From: Flavobacterium daemonense
Lineage (GTDB): Bacteria; Bacteroidota; Bacteroidia; Flavobacteriales; Flavobacteriaceae
Direction: 5' to 3'
DNA length: 64,000 nt
Assembly (NCBI RefSeq): GCF_007341385.1
Contig: NZ_VJYD01000004.1
Span: 248,001-312,000 of the forward strand
The notes beneath the pieces are model-generated. The model was not told where the DNA came from and did not search any database. It saw only the letters and a list, made by a program, of their open reading frames with translations. Position 1 is the stretch's first letter; each line of letters starts with the position of its first letter. This document shows positions 1-9,370 of this stretch, in pieces. A program made the position numbers and the translations under genes.

Positions 1-417
1 GCCGATGATGAAACAACAACGTATTATGACGGACATAGTGTGAATATTTTACGTTATGCTGATGTTTTGTTGAGCAGAGCTGAAGCATTAAACGAAATTA
101 GTGGTCCAACTCAAGAAGCTATCGACTTAATTAATCAAGTTAAAGGAAGATCACATGCAAAACTTTTGGTTTTGGCAGGATTGACAAAAGAGACGCTTAG
201 AGATGCTATTTTGCAAGAAAGAGGTTGGGAACTTTTCTACGAAGGAAAACGTCGCGCCGATTTGATCAGAATGAACAAATATGATGTTCTTGTAAATGCA
301 TATCATCTTAGAGTTGGAGAAGCTGCTCTTGTTAAGATGCCACAAAACAAATATTACACATACCCACAAAGTCAGGTTGATCTTAACCCAAAATTAAGCA
401 ACGCCGACAGACAATAA
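1..417 (+). CDS. SusD/RagB family outer-membrane lipoprotein, C-terminal fragment
   Basis: The reading frame is open from base 1, so this is the last 138 codons of a gene that starts before the window. The fragment shows the usual SusD C-terminal pattern: ILRYADVLLSRAEALNE, then AIDLINQVKGR, then a LRDAILQERGWELFYEGKRR stretch, ending in a short tail with YYTYPQSQVDLNP. SusD proteins are surface glycan-binding lipoproteins that form the lid of a SusC TonB-dependent transporter. The SusC partner is presumably just upstream, outside the window. A strong terminator follows, so the downstream genes may be a separate transcript or be read at reduced level. Confidence 0.93.
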   Translation, partial: ADDETTTYYDGHSVNILRYADVLLSRAEALNEISGPTQEAIDLINQVKGRSHAKLLVLAGLTKETLRDAILQERGWELFYEGKRRADLIRMNKYDVLVNAYHLRVGEAALVKMPQNKYYTYPQSQVDLNPKLSNADRQ

Positions 418-426
418 TAAATACCT

Positions 427-472
427 AATCAAGAATAGACAGTTAAAATTGTCTGTCTATTCTTGATTTTTT
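427..472 (+). terminator. Rho-independent terminator after susD
   Basis: A perfect 16-bp stem (427-442 with 453-468) has a 10-nt loop and is followed by a run of T at 467-472. It sits ten bases after the SusD stop codon. Confidence 0.9.
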
Positions 473-516
473 AAACAAAAAAAGTACTTTTCTGTTTCAC
501 AAAGAAAACCTTTAAG

Positions 517-1929
517 ATGATCAAAAAATTAGTATTAAAATGGAGTTTTATTTTGGTTTTGCTTGTTTTTGCAAGCTGTTCCAAAAATCATAACACTAGT
601 ATCACAAATATCAATATTGGGACTCATAGCAACAACGAACTGAAAATTCAGATCGATGTTACTACGAAGGACGATGTTCAGGTATATGCAGAATATTGGG
701 CAGATGAAAAAGGAACGGAACATAAAATAACTTCTCCTATATCAAAAACTGGTTTTAAGCACTCTTTGGTTCTTTGCAATATCAGTCCGGAAACTAATTA
801 TAATTATCAATTGGTTACGATTCAGGACGGTGAAAAAAATACGAGCAAAATATATACTTTCAAATCAAGAAAATTGCCAGAATGGCTTCAAAAGCAATTC
901 AAAGCAAATTGCCCAAAACCAGAATTATTGCCTGAAAATTTCAAAAAAGGCTTTATGCTTTTGGCAAAAAGAGAAACTCCAGGAACAGCTTATATAGTGG
1001 ATTACAAAGGAAATTTAAGATGGTATCACACTGTTGAAGGAACTGGATTTAAAGTAGCTCATTTTACTAAAGATCAAACGATTCTTTCCATTTTAGGAAC
1101 AAACGACGAACCTACAAGCTACGGAAGCGAGATCTTAGAAATCAATCTTCAAGGCGATACATTGACACACATTAAAAAAGGACAAGGCGATTTGAAACAA
1201 AGTATTCATCATGAAATTTTAAAGAAATCGGCTAATGAAATTGTTACAATAACGGTCGATCAAAAAATTATGGATTTGACTTCTATTGGAGGCAAAAAAA
1301 GAGATACAATTAATGGTGACGGAATTTTGATATTGGATAAAAAAGGAAAAAAAATCTGGAAATGGAGTGTTTTTGACGAATTGGATCCAATGAAAGACAA
1401 AGATTTGCTGAAAACAAAAAAAGACTGGACACACGCCAACAGTTTGAATTATGATACCGACGGAAATTTTCTGCTTTCCTTTTACAACAACGGACAAATT
1501 TGGAAAATTGACTCTAAAACAGGAAAAGTAATTTGGAAATTAGGCAAAGGCGGCACAATGAAAATGGCGCCAGATTCTAATTTTTCTCAGGCGCACGCTG
1601 CGCACATCAATCAAGAGGGAAGTTTGTTATTTTTTGATAACGGCGTTGACAAAAAGCAATCTTCTGTTTTTGCTTTAAAAATAAATGAAAAAGACAATTC
1701 AGTAAATCTGGATTACCAAATAAAATTACCAAAAGATATTTATAATGACAGAATGGGGAGCGCTTACATGATCAATAAAGATCTTTTTTTAGTTTGCTGT
1801 TCAAAAAGACATATAACAGTATTAATAAATAAAAAAGGAGTTTTGCTTTGGGCTTTAGAGTCTGAAATTCCGCCCTACAGAACACAGTTTATTGAAGAAG
1901 AAAAGATGAAGCCTTTTCTTCTAAATTAA
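517..1929 (+). CDS. Arylsulfotransferase (ASST)-like lipoprotein
   Basis: The 470-residue protein has a lipoprotein signal ending at Cys21 (VFASC). An N-terminal Fn3-like beta domain (about 30-125, ending near YTFKSR) is followed by a beta-propeller-like body with repeated WxxDxxG-type blades such as IWKIDSKTGKVIWKLG. WTHANSLNY (His about 306) and AHAAHINQEG resemble the His-containing motifs of the ASST family. That family moves sulfate from phenolic sulfate esters to phenols, but several Bacteroidota relatives are uncharacterised. It is 13 bp upstream of the cytochrome gene and probably co-transcribed with it. The family call is fairly sure; the substrate is unknown. Confidence 0.75.
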   Translation: MIKKLVLKWSFILVLLVFASCSKNHNTSITNINIGTHSNNELKIQIDVTTKDDVQVYAEYWADEKGTEHKITSPISKTGFKHSLVLCNISPETNYNYQLVTIQDGEKNTSKIYTFKSRKLPEWLQKQFKANCPKPELLPENFKKGFMLLAKRETPGTAYIVDYKGNLRWYHTVEGTGFKVAHFTKDQTILSILGTNDEPTSYGSEILEINLQGDTLTHIKKGQGDLKQSIHHEILKKSANEIVTITVDQKIMDLTSIGGKKRDTINGDGILILDKKGKKIWKWSVFDELDPMKDKDLLKTKKDWTHANSLNYDTDGNFLLSFYNNGQIWKIDSKTGKVIWKLGKGGTMKMAPDSNFSQAHAAHINQEGSLLFFDNGVDKKQSSVFALKINEKDNSVNLDYQIKLPKDIYNDRMGSAYMINKDLFLVCCSKRHITVLINKKGVLLWALESEIPPYRTQFIEEEKMKPFLLN

Positions 1930-1942
1930 AAAAACAATTAAC

Positions 1943-2932
1943 ATGAAAAAAGTAATTCTTCTCGGTCTCTTTTCAGCGTTGCCAATTATTGTTTTCAATT
2001 CTTGCACGAAATCTAATTCTCAAACATTAGCTGCAAATTCTGCCGATGATGAGGCATACATTACCATTGATACTTCAAAAATTCCTAACGACCAATTTGG
2101 GGAGTCGGTTCGTTATGGAAGAGAATTAATGATGAAAACGGCATATTATATTGGTCCAGACGGAATCAAAGGAAAATATCTGGGCAATAAAATGAATTGT
2201 ACAAACTGCCATCAAGATGCTGGAACAAAACCGTATGCCTTCAACTTAATGTCATCTCATGATAATTATCCGCAGTATAGAGGCCGAGAAAATAAAGTAT
2301 TAACACTTGCAGAACGTGTAAACAACTGCATAATGCGTCCGCATTCAGGAAAACCGCTTCCGTGGGACAGCAAAGAAATGGTAGCTTTTTTATCTTATTT
2401 TAAATGGATCAGCAAATTTGTTCCAAAAGATGGTAATTTTAAAGGAGCAAAAAATTTAGAAATTGAGTTTCCAGATGTTGCTGCAAGTCCGGAAAGAGGA
2501 AAAGCATTATTTATCGAAAATTGTGCAAGATGCCATGGAAATAATGGCGAAGGACAATACAACGCTGATAAATCGGGTTACACTTATCCGCCGCTTTGGG
2601 GCGAATATGGATATCAGCCGGGTTCAAGCATGCACCGCGTTATCAAACAGGCGCAATGGCTAAAAAGCAATATGCCGTATGATAAAGTAACCTTGGGGAA
2701 ACCGTATCTTACAGACAAAGAAGCTCTTGACATTGCAGCATTTGTAAATGATGATTCACAACATTCACGACCAAACCCAAAAACTTTTGATTATCCTGAT
2801 AAAATGGGCAAACCGATAGATTACTCACACAGTCCTTTTCAAGATAATTTTACCGAAGAACAACACAAATACGGTCCTTACAAACCAATTATCGCATACT
2901 GGAAAAAGAATGGTTGGAAAGCTGTTTATTAA
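1943..2932 (+). CDS. Dihaem cytochrome c lipoprotein, TsdA (thiosulfate dehydrogenase)-like
   Basis: A lipoprotein signal ends at Cys21 (FNSC). Two haem c attachment motifs are visible, CTNCH (Cys about 86) and CARCH (Cys about 194). Between them NNCIMRPHSGKPLPWDS (Cys about 129) matches the region that supplies the unusual cysteine haem ligand in TsdA-type thiosulfate dehydrogenases; SoxA is related. The protein would be periplasmic and membrane anchored, passing electrons to a respiratory chain. Thiosulfate oxidation or tetrathionate reduction is the family activity, but the substrate here is inferred only from the motif. It sits between the arylsulfotransferase-like gene (13 bp) and a glycoside hydrolase (44 bp), an odd neighbour set. 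Confidence 0.8.
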   Translation: MKKVILLGLFSALPIIVFNSCTKSNSQTLAANSADDEAYITIDTSKIPNDQFGESVRYGRELMMKTAYYIGPDGIKGKYLGNKMNCTNCHQDAGTKPYAFNLMSSHDNYPQYRGRENKVLTLAERVNNCIMRPHSGKPLPWDSKEMVAFLSYFKWISKFVPKDGNFKGAKNLEIEFPDVAASPERGKALFIENCARCHGNNGEGQYNADKSGYTYPPLWGEYGYQPGSSMHRVIKQAQWLKSNMPYDKVTLGKPYLTDKEALDIAAFVNDDSQHSRPNPKTFDYPDKMGKPIDYSHSPFQDNFTEEQHKYGPYKPIIAYWKKNGWKAVY

Positions 2933-2976
2933 TCTGAAAATCGTACTACACTATTATAATCTGAACAAAAAATAAA

Positions 2977-5973
2977 ATGAAACTAAACCTTAACAAACAA
3001 CTCCTAAATAAAATATTGATTGCGTGTCTTTTCGTTTTCAGTATTTCATTATCGGCACAAATAAAATATTCAGACGGAAACGACAGCTGGAATCCTAATC
3101 AATTTGGGAACCACCGCGCTGTAATTGCTTTTTCTGGTTCTGGAAATATTGCTAAAACAACGATCGAATGGCGAAGAAGAGATCAGAATCCTGAACTTAA
3201 AAAGATCATTGTTCAAGATGCATCCGGAAAGGAAATTCAGAACGTAAAAACGGAAAATATCAATAGAGAAAACGGAACTATTTTCTTTGAACCAATTTCA
3301 GGAAAAGGAACGTATTACGTTTATTATATGCCATATGTTGACGAAGGAACTGCAAATTATCCGAAAGGAATTTATCAGAAACCTGAGAACAAAGCTGATG
3401 CACAGTGGCTTTCTAAAATAAAAACGAATATAAAAGACAATGCTTCTGTAAGCGAAATTCAGAGCGTGAATGCGTTCAATAGTTTTTATCCGATGGAAGT
3501 AATTGCAACTGCTGCAGAAACTTCGGCATTAGTTGTAAAAAGCAAAGAAAATTCATTTATAGTGTTCCCAGAAGACAGAGAACATTCGATTAAAATGAAA
3601 ACGGATTTGCCACAAAGATGGATTCAAAAAGGAATTCAAAACAGTTTTGCAGACACTGCAATGAAAGGAGAATATCTGGCTTTTCAATTGGGAGTTTATG
3701 CTCTTGAAGATCTAAAAAATTTAAAAGTTGCTTTTTCAAATTTAGTAGGTCCAACTGGAACGATCGACGCAAAAGATATTAACTGTATCAATACTGATGG
3801 AACGAGATACGACGGATCTGTTTTTACAAATACGGTTTCGGTTTCGAAAGGAAATATTCAAGCAATGTGGTGCGGTATTGACGTTCCGCAAACTGTAGCG
3901 GCCGGAATCTACAAAGGAAAAGCGACGGTTACAGCTGATGGAAAATCAAAAGAAATCGAACTTCAAATTACAGTTTCTAACGAAGTAACTAAAAATGGAG
4001 GAATCGACAGTCCTGAAAAAATGACACGTTTGAAATGGTTGAATTCTACTTTAGTTCAAGAAAATACTGTTATCGCGCCTTATACTCCGCTTGCTGTAAA
4101 AGATTCTGAAATTTCTTTATTAGGAAGAAAATTGGTTTTGGCTCAAAACGGATTTCCAGCACAAATTCAGACTTTCTTTACTCCAGAAATGACAACTACA
4201 AGTACAAAACCAAATGACATTTTAAGTTCGCCAATTGATTTTCATTTTGTTGACGTATCAGGAAAAGAAGTTCAATGGAAAAATAGCGGTATTAAATTCA
4301 CTAAAAAAGAAGCGGGAACTGTTTCTTGGGAAAATACCTCGACTTCAAACTCGGTTCAAATGGATGTAAATGCTTCTATTGAATTTGATGGTTTTGTTCA
4401 TTATACAGTTAAAGTTACAGCTCTTGAAGATTTTGCTTTCAATGATATTAATTTCCAAATGCCTTTTCAGCCTACATCTGCAAAATACATGATGGGATTA
4501 GGCCAAAAAGGAGGCGTTCGCCCTGCCACTTTTGACTGGAAATGGGACGTTGCACATAAAAATCAAGATGGTGCCTGGATTGGTGCTGTAAATTCTGGAT
4601 TGCAGTTTTCTTTAAGAGATGAAAAATACAGCCGTCCTTTAAACACAAATTTCTATCTTCAAAAACCTTTATTATTGCCAACTTCTTGGGGTAATGATAA
4701 TAAAGGAGGAATTACAATTGCACCAAACGAAAAATCTGTTCTAGTTAACGCTTACAGTGGCGCCAGATCAATGAAAAAAGGTGACGTATTATATTATAAT
4801 TTCAACTTATTAATTACGCCTTTTCATACAATCAATACTAACTTTCAGTGGGATACTAAATTTTACCACAAATACAGTCCAATCGATTCAATTGCTAAAA
4901 CTGGCGCAACTGTAATCAATATTCACCATGCTAATGCTATAAATCCGTATATCAATTATCCTTTCATCGAATTTAAAAAGATGAAATCTTACATTGATGA
5001 AGCGCATGAAAAAGGTTTAAAAGTAAAAATCTATAATACGGTTAGAGAGGTTTCAAACAAAGCTTACGAAACGTTTGCTCTTAGAAGTTTAGGCCACGAA
5101 ATTTATTCTCCTGGAAAAGGCGGCGGATTCTCTTGGCTTCAAGAACACGTTGGTGATGATTATATCGCTGCTTGGTTTGTACCTGAAATTAAAGATGCTG
5201 CGATCGTAAACAGCGGTATGAACCGTTGGCATAATTATTATGTTGAAGGCATGAATTGGTTGACTCAAAACGTTGGTATTGACGGAATTTATTTGGATGA
5301 TGTTGCTTTTGACAGAATCACAATGAAGCGTATTAAAAGAGTTTTGACTAAAGATGGTCATCCGGGAATTATCGATTTGCATAGTGCAAACCAATACAAT
5401 AAAAGCGACGGATTTAATAATAGTGCCAATTTATATATGGAACATTTCCCGTATATCAATAAATTATGGTTTGGAGAATATTTTGATTATGAGAAAAACC
5501 CATCAGACTTTTTCTTGACTGAAGTAAGCGGAATTCCGTTTGGATTAATGGGAGAAATGCTTCAAGGTGGAGGAAATCCTTGGAGAGGAATGGTTTACGG
5601 AATGACAAACAGATTGCCTTGGAGCGATGGTGCAGATACAAGAAATATCTGGAAATTATGGGATTCTTTCGGAATTAAAGGTTCTGAAATGATTGGTTAC
5701 TGGAGTGAAAATTGTCCGGTAAAAACAAACAACGAAAAAGTTTTAGCAACAGTTTACAAAAAGAACGGGACAGCTTTAATTTCAATCGCAAGCTGGGCAG
5801 ACACTGATGTAAACGTAAAACTGAATATCGACTGGAAAAAATTAGGAATCAATCCTTCAAAAGCAACTATTACGGCTCCAGAAGTTGCGAATTTCCAACC
5901 AGCAAGAACATTTACAGCAAAAGACGAAATTCCGGTTTCAAAAGGAAAAGGCTGGTTGTTGATTGTTAAGTAA
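2977..5973 (+). CDS. Putative secreted glycoside hydrolase (DUF6067/GH123-like)
   Basis: The 998-residue protein has a signal peptide ending at SLSAQ. N-terminal beta-rich domains cover about residues 30-600. A TIM-barrel-like part follows with VINIHHANAINPYINYP, then KVKIYNTVREVSN and GIDGIYLDDVAFDR (Asp about 774-775), the typical end of a barrel strand carrying catalytic acids. A C-terminal beta domain closes the protein. The layout resembles the large Bacteroidota DUF6067 family, related to GH123 beta-N-acetylgalactosaminidases; I did not prove the family. Its position behind SusD supports a role in glycan breakdown. Confidence 0.65.
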   Translation: MKLNLNKQLLNKILIACLFVFSISLSAQIKYSDGNDSWNPNQFGNHRAVIAFSGSGNIAKTTIEWRRRDQNPELKKIIVQDASGKEIQNVKTENINRENGTIFFEPISGKGTYYVYYMPYVDEGTANYPKGIYQKPENKADAQWLSKIKTNIKDNASVSEIQSVNAFNSFYPMEVIATAAETSALVVKSKENSFIVFPEDREHSIKMKTDLPQRWIQKGIQNSFADTAMKGEYLAFQLGVYALEDLKNLKVAFSNLVGPTGTIDAKDINCINTDGTRYDGSVFTNTVSVSKGNIQAMWCGIDVPQTVAAGIYKGKATVTADGKSKEIELQITVSNEVTKNGGIDSPEKMTRLKWLNSTLVQENTVIAPYTPLAVKDSEISLLGRKLVLAQNGFPAQIQTFFTPEMTTTSTKPNDILSSPIDFHFVDVSGKEVQWKNSGIKFTKKEAGTVSWENTSTSNSVQMDVNASIEFDGFVHYTVKVTALEDFAFNDINFQMPFQPTSAKYMMGLGQKGGVRPATFDWKWDVAHKNQDGAWIGAVNSGLQFSLRDEKYSRPLNTNFYLQKPLLLPTSWGNDNKGGITIAPNEKSVLVNAYSGARSMKKGDVLYYNFNLLITPFHTINTNFQWDTKFYHKYSPIDSIAKTGATVINIHHANAINPYINYPFIEFKKMKSYIDEAHEKGLKVKIYNTVREVSNKAYETFALRSLGHEIYSPGKGGGFSWLQEHVGDDYIAAWFVPEIKDAAIVNSGMNRWHNYYVEGMNWLTQNVGIDGIYLDDVAFDRITMKRIKRVLTKDGHPGIIDLHSANQYNKSDGFNNSANLYMEHFPYINKLWFGEYFDYEKNPSDFFLTEVSGIPFGLMGEMLQGGGNPWRGMVYGMTNRLPWSDGADTRNIWKLWDSFGIKGSEMIGYWSENCPVKTNNEKVLATVYKKNGTALISIASWADTDVNVKLNIDWKKLGINPSKATITAPEVANFQPARTFTAKDEIPVSKGKGWLLIVK

Positions 5974-6005
5974 TAATTTGATTCAAGAATCGAATATATA
6001 TTTTT

Positions 6006-6158
6006 CGTGCCGTTAGGCACTAGATATTGGTAGAAACCAGGTTTAAAATACATTGGCGTGCCGTAGGTACGCAACAAGACAATAATTATTGCGTACCTAC
6101 GGCACGCTAAACCTTTTCTAATTCATGTTTTCTACCAATATCCAGTGCCTAGCGGCAC
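6006..6158. repeat. Nested inverted repeat with REP-like palindromes
   Basis: Outer arms at 6006-6037 and 6127-6158 each carry a 14-bp palindrome (6007-6020 GTGCC/GGCAC; 6145-6158 GTGCC/GGCAC) next to an ATATTGGTAGAAA-type box. An inner pair of 17-bp units lies at 6056-6072 and 6091-6107. The same architecture recurs at 38375-38632. It fills the 278-bp gap between two genes of the same direction and has no coding potential. Confidence 0.85.
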
Positions 6159-6251
6159 ATTTAGCAGAAATTTCATCATTAATACATATTAAATCATTGA
6201 AATCTATTTAATCTGTGGCAAAAAAAAAACACAAATAACCAGCTCTCCATC

Positions 6252-9200
6252 ATGAAATTTAGACCAATATTATCCCTTATACTCTTTGGAAGCCTTTTCA
6301 TAAATGCACAAAATAAACCCACTGTAAAAGAGTTTAAAAAAGTATTCACGACCTACCCTTTTTCAGATCCTGACCCGATTCCGAAACCTGACACCAAGTT
6401 TTATCCTTATTTCCGTTTTGACGGTTTTACTGATAAGTCGGTGCAGAAAGAATGGAAAGTAATCGAAATTGAAAACGATTATATCAAGCTTATGATTTTG
6501 CCAGAAATTGGCGGAAAAGTGTGGTCGGCGGTTGAAAAATCAACAGGAAAAGATTTTGTTTACAACAATCATGTGATCAAATTTAGAGATATCGCCATGC
6601 GCGGACCGTGGACAAGCGGCGGTGTTGAAGGCAATTACGGAATTATTGGGCATACGCCAAATTGCGCCACTCCCGTTGATTATAAAATCATAACTAGAGA
6701 AGATGGAAGCATTAGCTGTGTTATTGGAGTTTTGGATTTATTGACCAGAACTTCTTGGAAATTAGACATCAATCTACCAAAAGACAAAGCTTATTTTACA
6801 ACAAATTCGTTTTGGTCAAATACAACAGAATTCGAACAACCGTATTATACTTGGATGAATACCGGAATAAAAGCGGCCGGAAATCTTCAATTTATTTATC
6901 CGGGACAAACTTATATTGGGCATAACGGCGAATATAATTCTTGGCCACTTGATAAAGAAAACGGAAAAGACTTATCGTATTATAAAAACAATGATTTTGG
7001 AGGATACAAGTCGTATCATGTTTTTGGAAAATACAATGATTTCTTTGGCGGATATTGGCATGACGAAGATTTCGGAATGGCGAGATACGGCAATCGCGAT
7101 GACAAACCAGGAAAAAAAATATGGATTTGGGGATTGTCGCAACAAGGCATGATTTGGGAAAAATTATTAACTGATACTGACGGACAATATACTGAGGTTC
7201 AAAGCGGAAGATTATTTAATCAGGCGAGTGAAGGCAGCAATTTAACGCCTTTCAAACAACGTTCGTTTGCGCCTTACCAAACCGATACTTGGACAGAATA
7301 CTGGTTTCCTGTAAAACAGACAAAAGGTTTTGTAAAAGCCAATAATTATGGCGCCGTTAATATTAAAAATGAAAATGGCTGGTTGAAAATCTATCTTTCT
7401 CCGCTTCAAAAATTAAATGAAAAAATAGAAGTTTTTGAAGGCGAAAAGAAAATCTATTCAAAAGATATTGCTGTAAATACAATGCAGTTATTCAAGGATT
7501 CGATTCAAGTAAAAGCCGATTCTAATAAACTGAAATTTGTTCTTGGCCAAAATAAATTAGTTTGGAATAGCGCGCCAGAAGATGGAAATATCAATCGTCC
7601 GGTAGAAATCCCAAAAGATTTTGACCACAATTCGGTTTATGGATTGTATCTGCAGGGAAAAAATTATATCAGTTTTAAAGATTATGTTTTAGCTGAACAA
7701 AAACTGAATGCCTGTTTAGAAAAAGATTCAAACTTCGCTCCTGCTCTTTCGGCTTTAGCATCATTACAAATTAGAAAATTAGATTATAAAGAAGCTGTCG
7801 AAACTGCCAAAAAAGCGCTGTCAATTGATACTTATGATGCTTCTGCCAATTATTTTTATGCCTTGGCAAACCAGCATTTAGGAAACACAACCGACGCAAA
7901 AGATGGTTTTGATATTGCAGCTGCCAGCGTTGAATTCCGCAGTCCGGCTTACACTTCATTAAGCAAAATTTATTTGGCTGAAAACAATGTGCCAAAAGCG
8001 GTTGAATATGCCGAAAAAAGCTTAGTGTACAATCAGTACAACATAGAAGGTTTGCAGACATTGGCGGTTTTATATCGTCTTCAAAATAATTCGGATAAAG
8101 CAAATTCAGTTCTAAAAACAATTTCTTCACTTGATCCGTTAAATCATTTTGTTGATTTTGAAAAATACCTTTGGAACAATTCAAATGAAACAAAGCAAAA
8201 TTTCACAGCTGCAATTCGAAATGAAATGCCAGAGCAAACTTTCCTTGAATTAGGAATTTGGTATTACAATTTAAGTCGTAAAGAAGATGCTTTGAAAGTA
8301 TTTTCAATCGCTGAACCAAGTGCTGAAATCAATTATTGGAAAGCATTTTTAGAAAATAAACCAGTCGATTTAAGCAAAATCAAGCCATCAACAAGTTTTG
8401 CTTTCCGAAATGAAACAGCCGAAATTCTGAAAAAATTGATTCAGACCAACGATCAATATCAATTAAAATATCATTTGGGATTAATTGAGTGGAACCGAAA
8501 TGCTACTTCTAAAGCGAAAGAATTATTCTCGCAATGTGGCACAAAACCAAATGATCCGGCGTTTTATGCAGCAAAAGCTTCATTATTTAAAGATGATACC
8601 GCAATTGTAAACGCAAGTTTGCAGCAGGCTTTAAAATTAGATCCGCAAGGCTGGAGATATCATAAATTATTGATTGAATATTATATCGTTCAAAAACAAT
8701 TTGACAAAGCGCTTTCAACAGCAGAATCGTTTTACAAAGCACACAAAGACAATTATTTAATTGGAATGCTCTATGCTAAAACTTTATTATTAAATAAAAA
8801 ATACGCTGAAGCAGATGCCTTTTTAACCAAATTGCAAATTCTTCCTTTTGAAGGCGCAACGGCCGGAAGATTATTGTATCACGAAGCTAAATTGATGCAG
8901 GCTTTAGCAGAAATCAAAAACAAGCAATATAAAAAAGCATTACAATTTATTGCCGATGCCAAACTGTTTCCAGAAAATTTAGGTGTTGGAAAACCTTATG
9001 ATGAAAACATCGATGAACGACTAGAAAATTGGCTGGATTATCAATGCTATATTGGTCTTGGCAATAAAGATATGGCGTCAAAATCATTGCAGAAAATAGT
9101 TGCTTTTAGTCCAAAAGTTGATAATACGGTAATGAACTTTTTGCCAGCAAATGATCTCGTTTCGGCTTGGGCAATCGAAAAAACTTCTTCTTCGCAAGAA

Positions 9201-9347
9201 GCGGAAAAATGGTTGCAAAATCAGGCAACTTTATATCCTGCAAACAAAATTGTTCAGTGGACTTTACTTGTTTACACTAAAAAACCATCGAATATTCTAA
9301 GTGAAGATGAAAAAGACGGCGAAGTCAGAATAATCGAAAAATTGTAA
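6252..9347 (+). CDS. DUF5107 domain protein with TPR array
   Basis: The 1031-residue protein has a signal peptide ending at FINAQ. Residues about 25-370 form a DUF5107-like beta-sandwich region, with LMILPEIGGKVWSAVEK, GGVEGNYGIIGHTP and YYTWMNTGIKAAG, resembling galactose-mutarotase-like folds. From about residue 455 there are repeated TPR helices (for example YGLYLQGKNYISFKDYVLA and ALSALASLQIRKLDYKEA) to near the C-terminus. DUF5107-TPR proteins occur in sugar-utilization loci and are suspected carbohydrate-active or binding proteins; no reaction is proven. It follows the glycoside hydrolase and precedes the aminopeptidase by 23 bp. Confidence 0.8.
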   Translation: MKFRPILSLILFGSLFINAQNKPTVKEFKKVFTTYPFSDPDPIPKPDTKFYPYFRFDGFTDKSVQKEWKVIEIENDYIKLMILPEIGGKVWSAVEKSTGKDFVYNNHVIKFRDIAMRGPWTSGGVEGNYGIIGHTPNCATPVDYKIITREDGSISCVIGVLDLLTRTSWKLDINLPKDKAYFTTNSFWSNTTEFEQPYYTWMNTGIKAAGNLQFIYPGQTYIGHNGEYNSWPLDKENGKDLSYYKNNDFGGYKSYHVFGKYNDFFGGYWHDEDFGMARYGNRDDKPGKKIWIWGLSQQGMIWEKLLTDTDGQYTEVQSGRLFNQASEGSNLTPFKQRSFAPYQTDTWTEYWFPVKQTKGFVKANNYGAVNIKNENGWLKIYLSPLQKLNEKIEVFEGEKKIYSKDIAVNTMQLFKDSIQVKADSNKLKFVLGQNKLVWNSAPEDGNINRPVEIPKDFDHNSVYGLYLQGKNYISFKDYVLAEQKLNACLEKDSNFAPALSALASLQIRKLDYKEAVETAKKALSIDTYDASANYFYALANQHLGNTTDAKDGFDIAAASVEFRSPAYTSLSKIYLAENNVPKAVEYAEKSLVYNQYNIEGLQTLAVLYRLQNNSDKANSVLKTISSLDPLNHFVDFEKYLWNNSNETKQNFTAAIRNEMPEQTFLELGIWYYNLSRKEDALKVFSIAEPSAEINYWKAFLENKPVDLSKIKPSTSFAFRNETAEILKKLIQTNDQYQLKYHLGLIEWNRNATSKAKELFSQCGTKPNDPAFYAAKASLFKDDTAIVNASLQQALKLDPQGWRYHKLLIEYYIVQKQFDKALSTAESFYKAHKDNYLIGMLYAKTLLLNKKYAEADAFLTKLQILPFEGATAGRLLYHEAKLMQALAEIKNKQYKKALQFIADAKLFPENLGVGKPYDENIDERLENWLDYQCYIGLGNKDMASKSLQKIVAFSPKVDNTVMNFLPANDLVSAWAIEKTSSSQEAEKWLQNQATLYPANKIVQWTLLVYTKKPSNILSEDEKDGEVRIIEKL

Positions 9348-9370
9348 AAGAACTTTTTAAAATACTAAAA

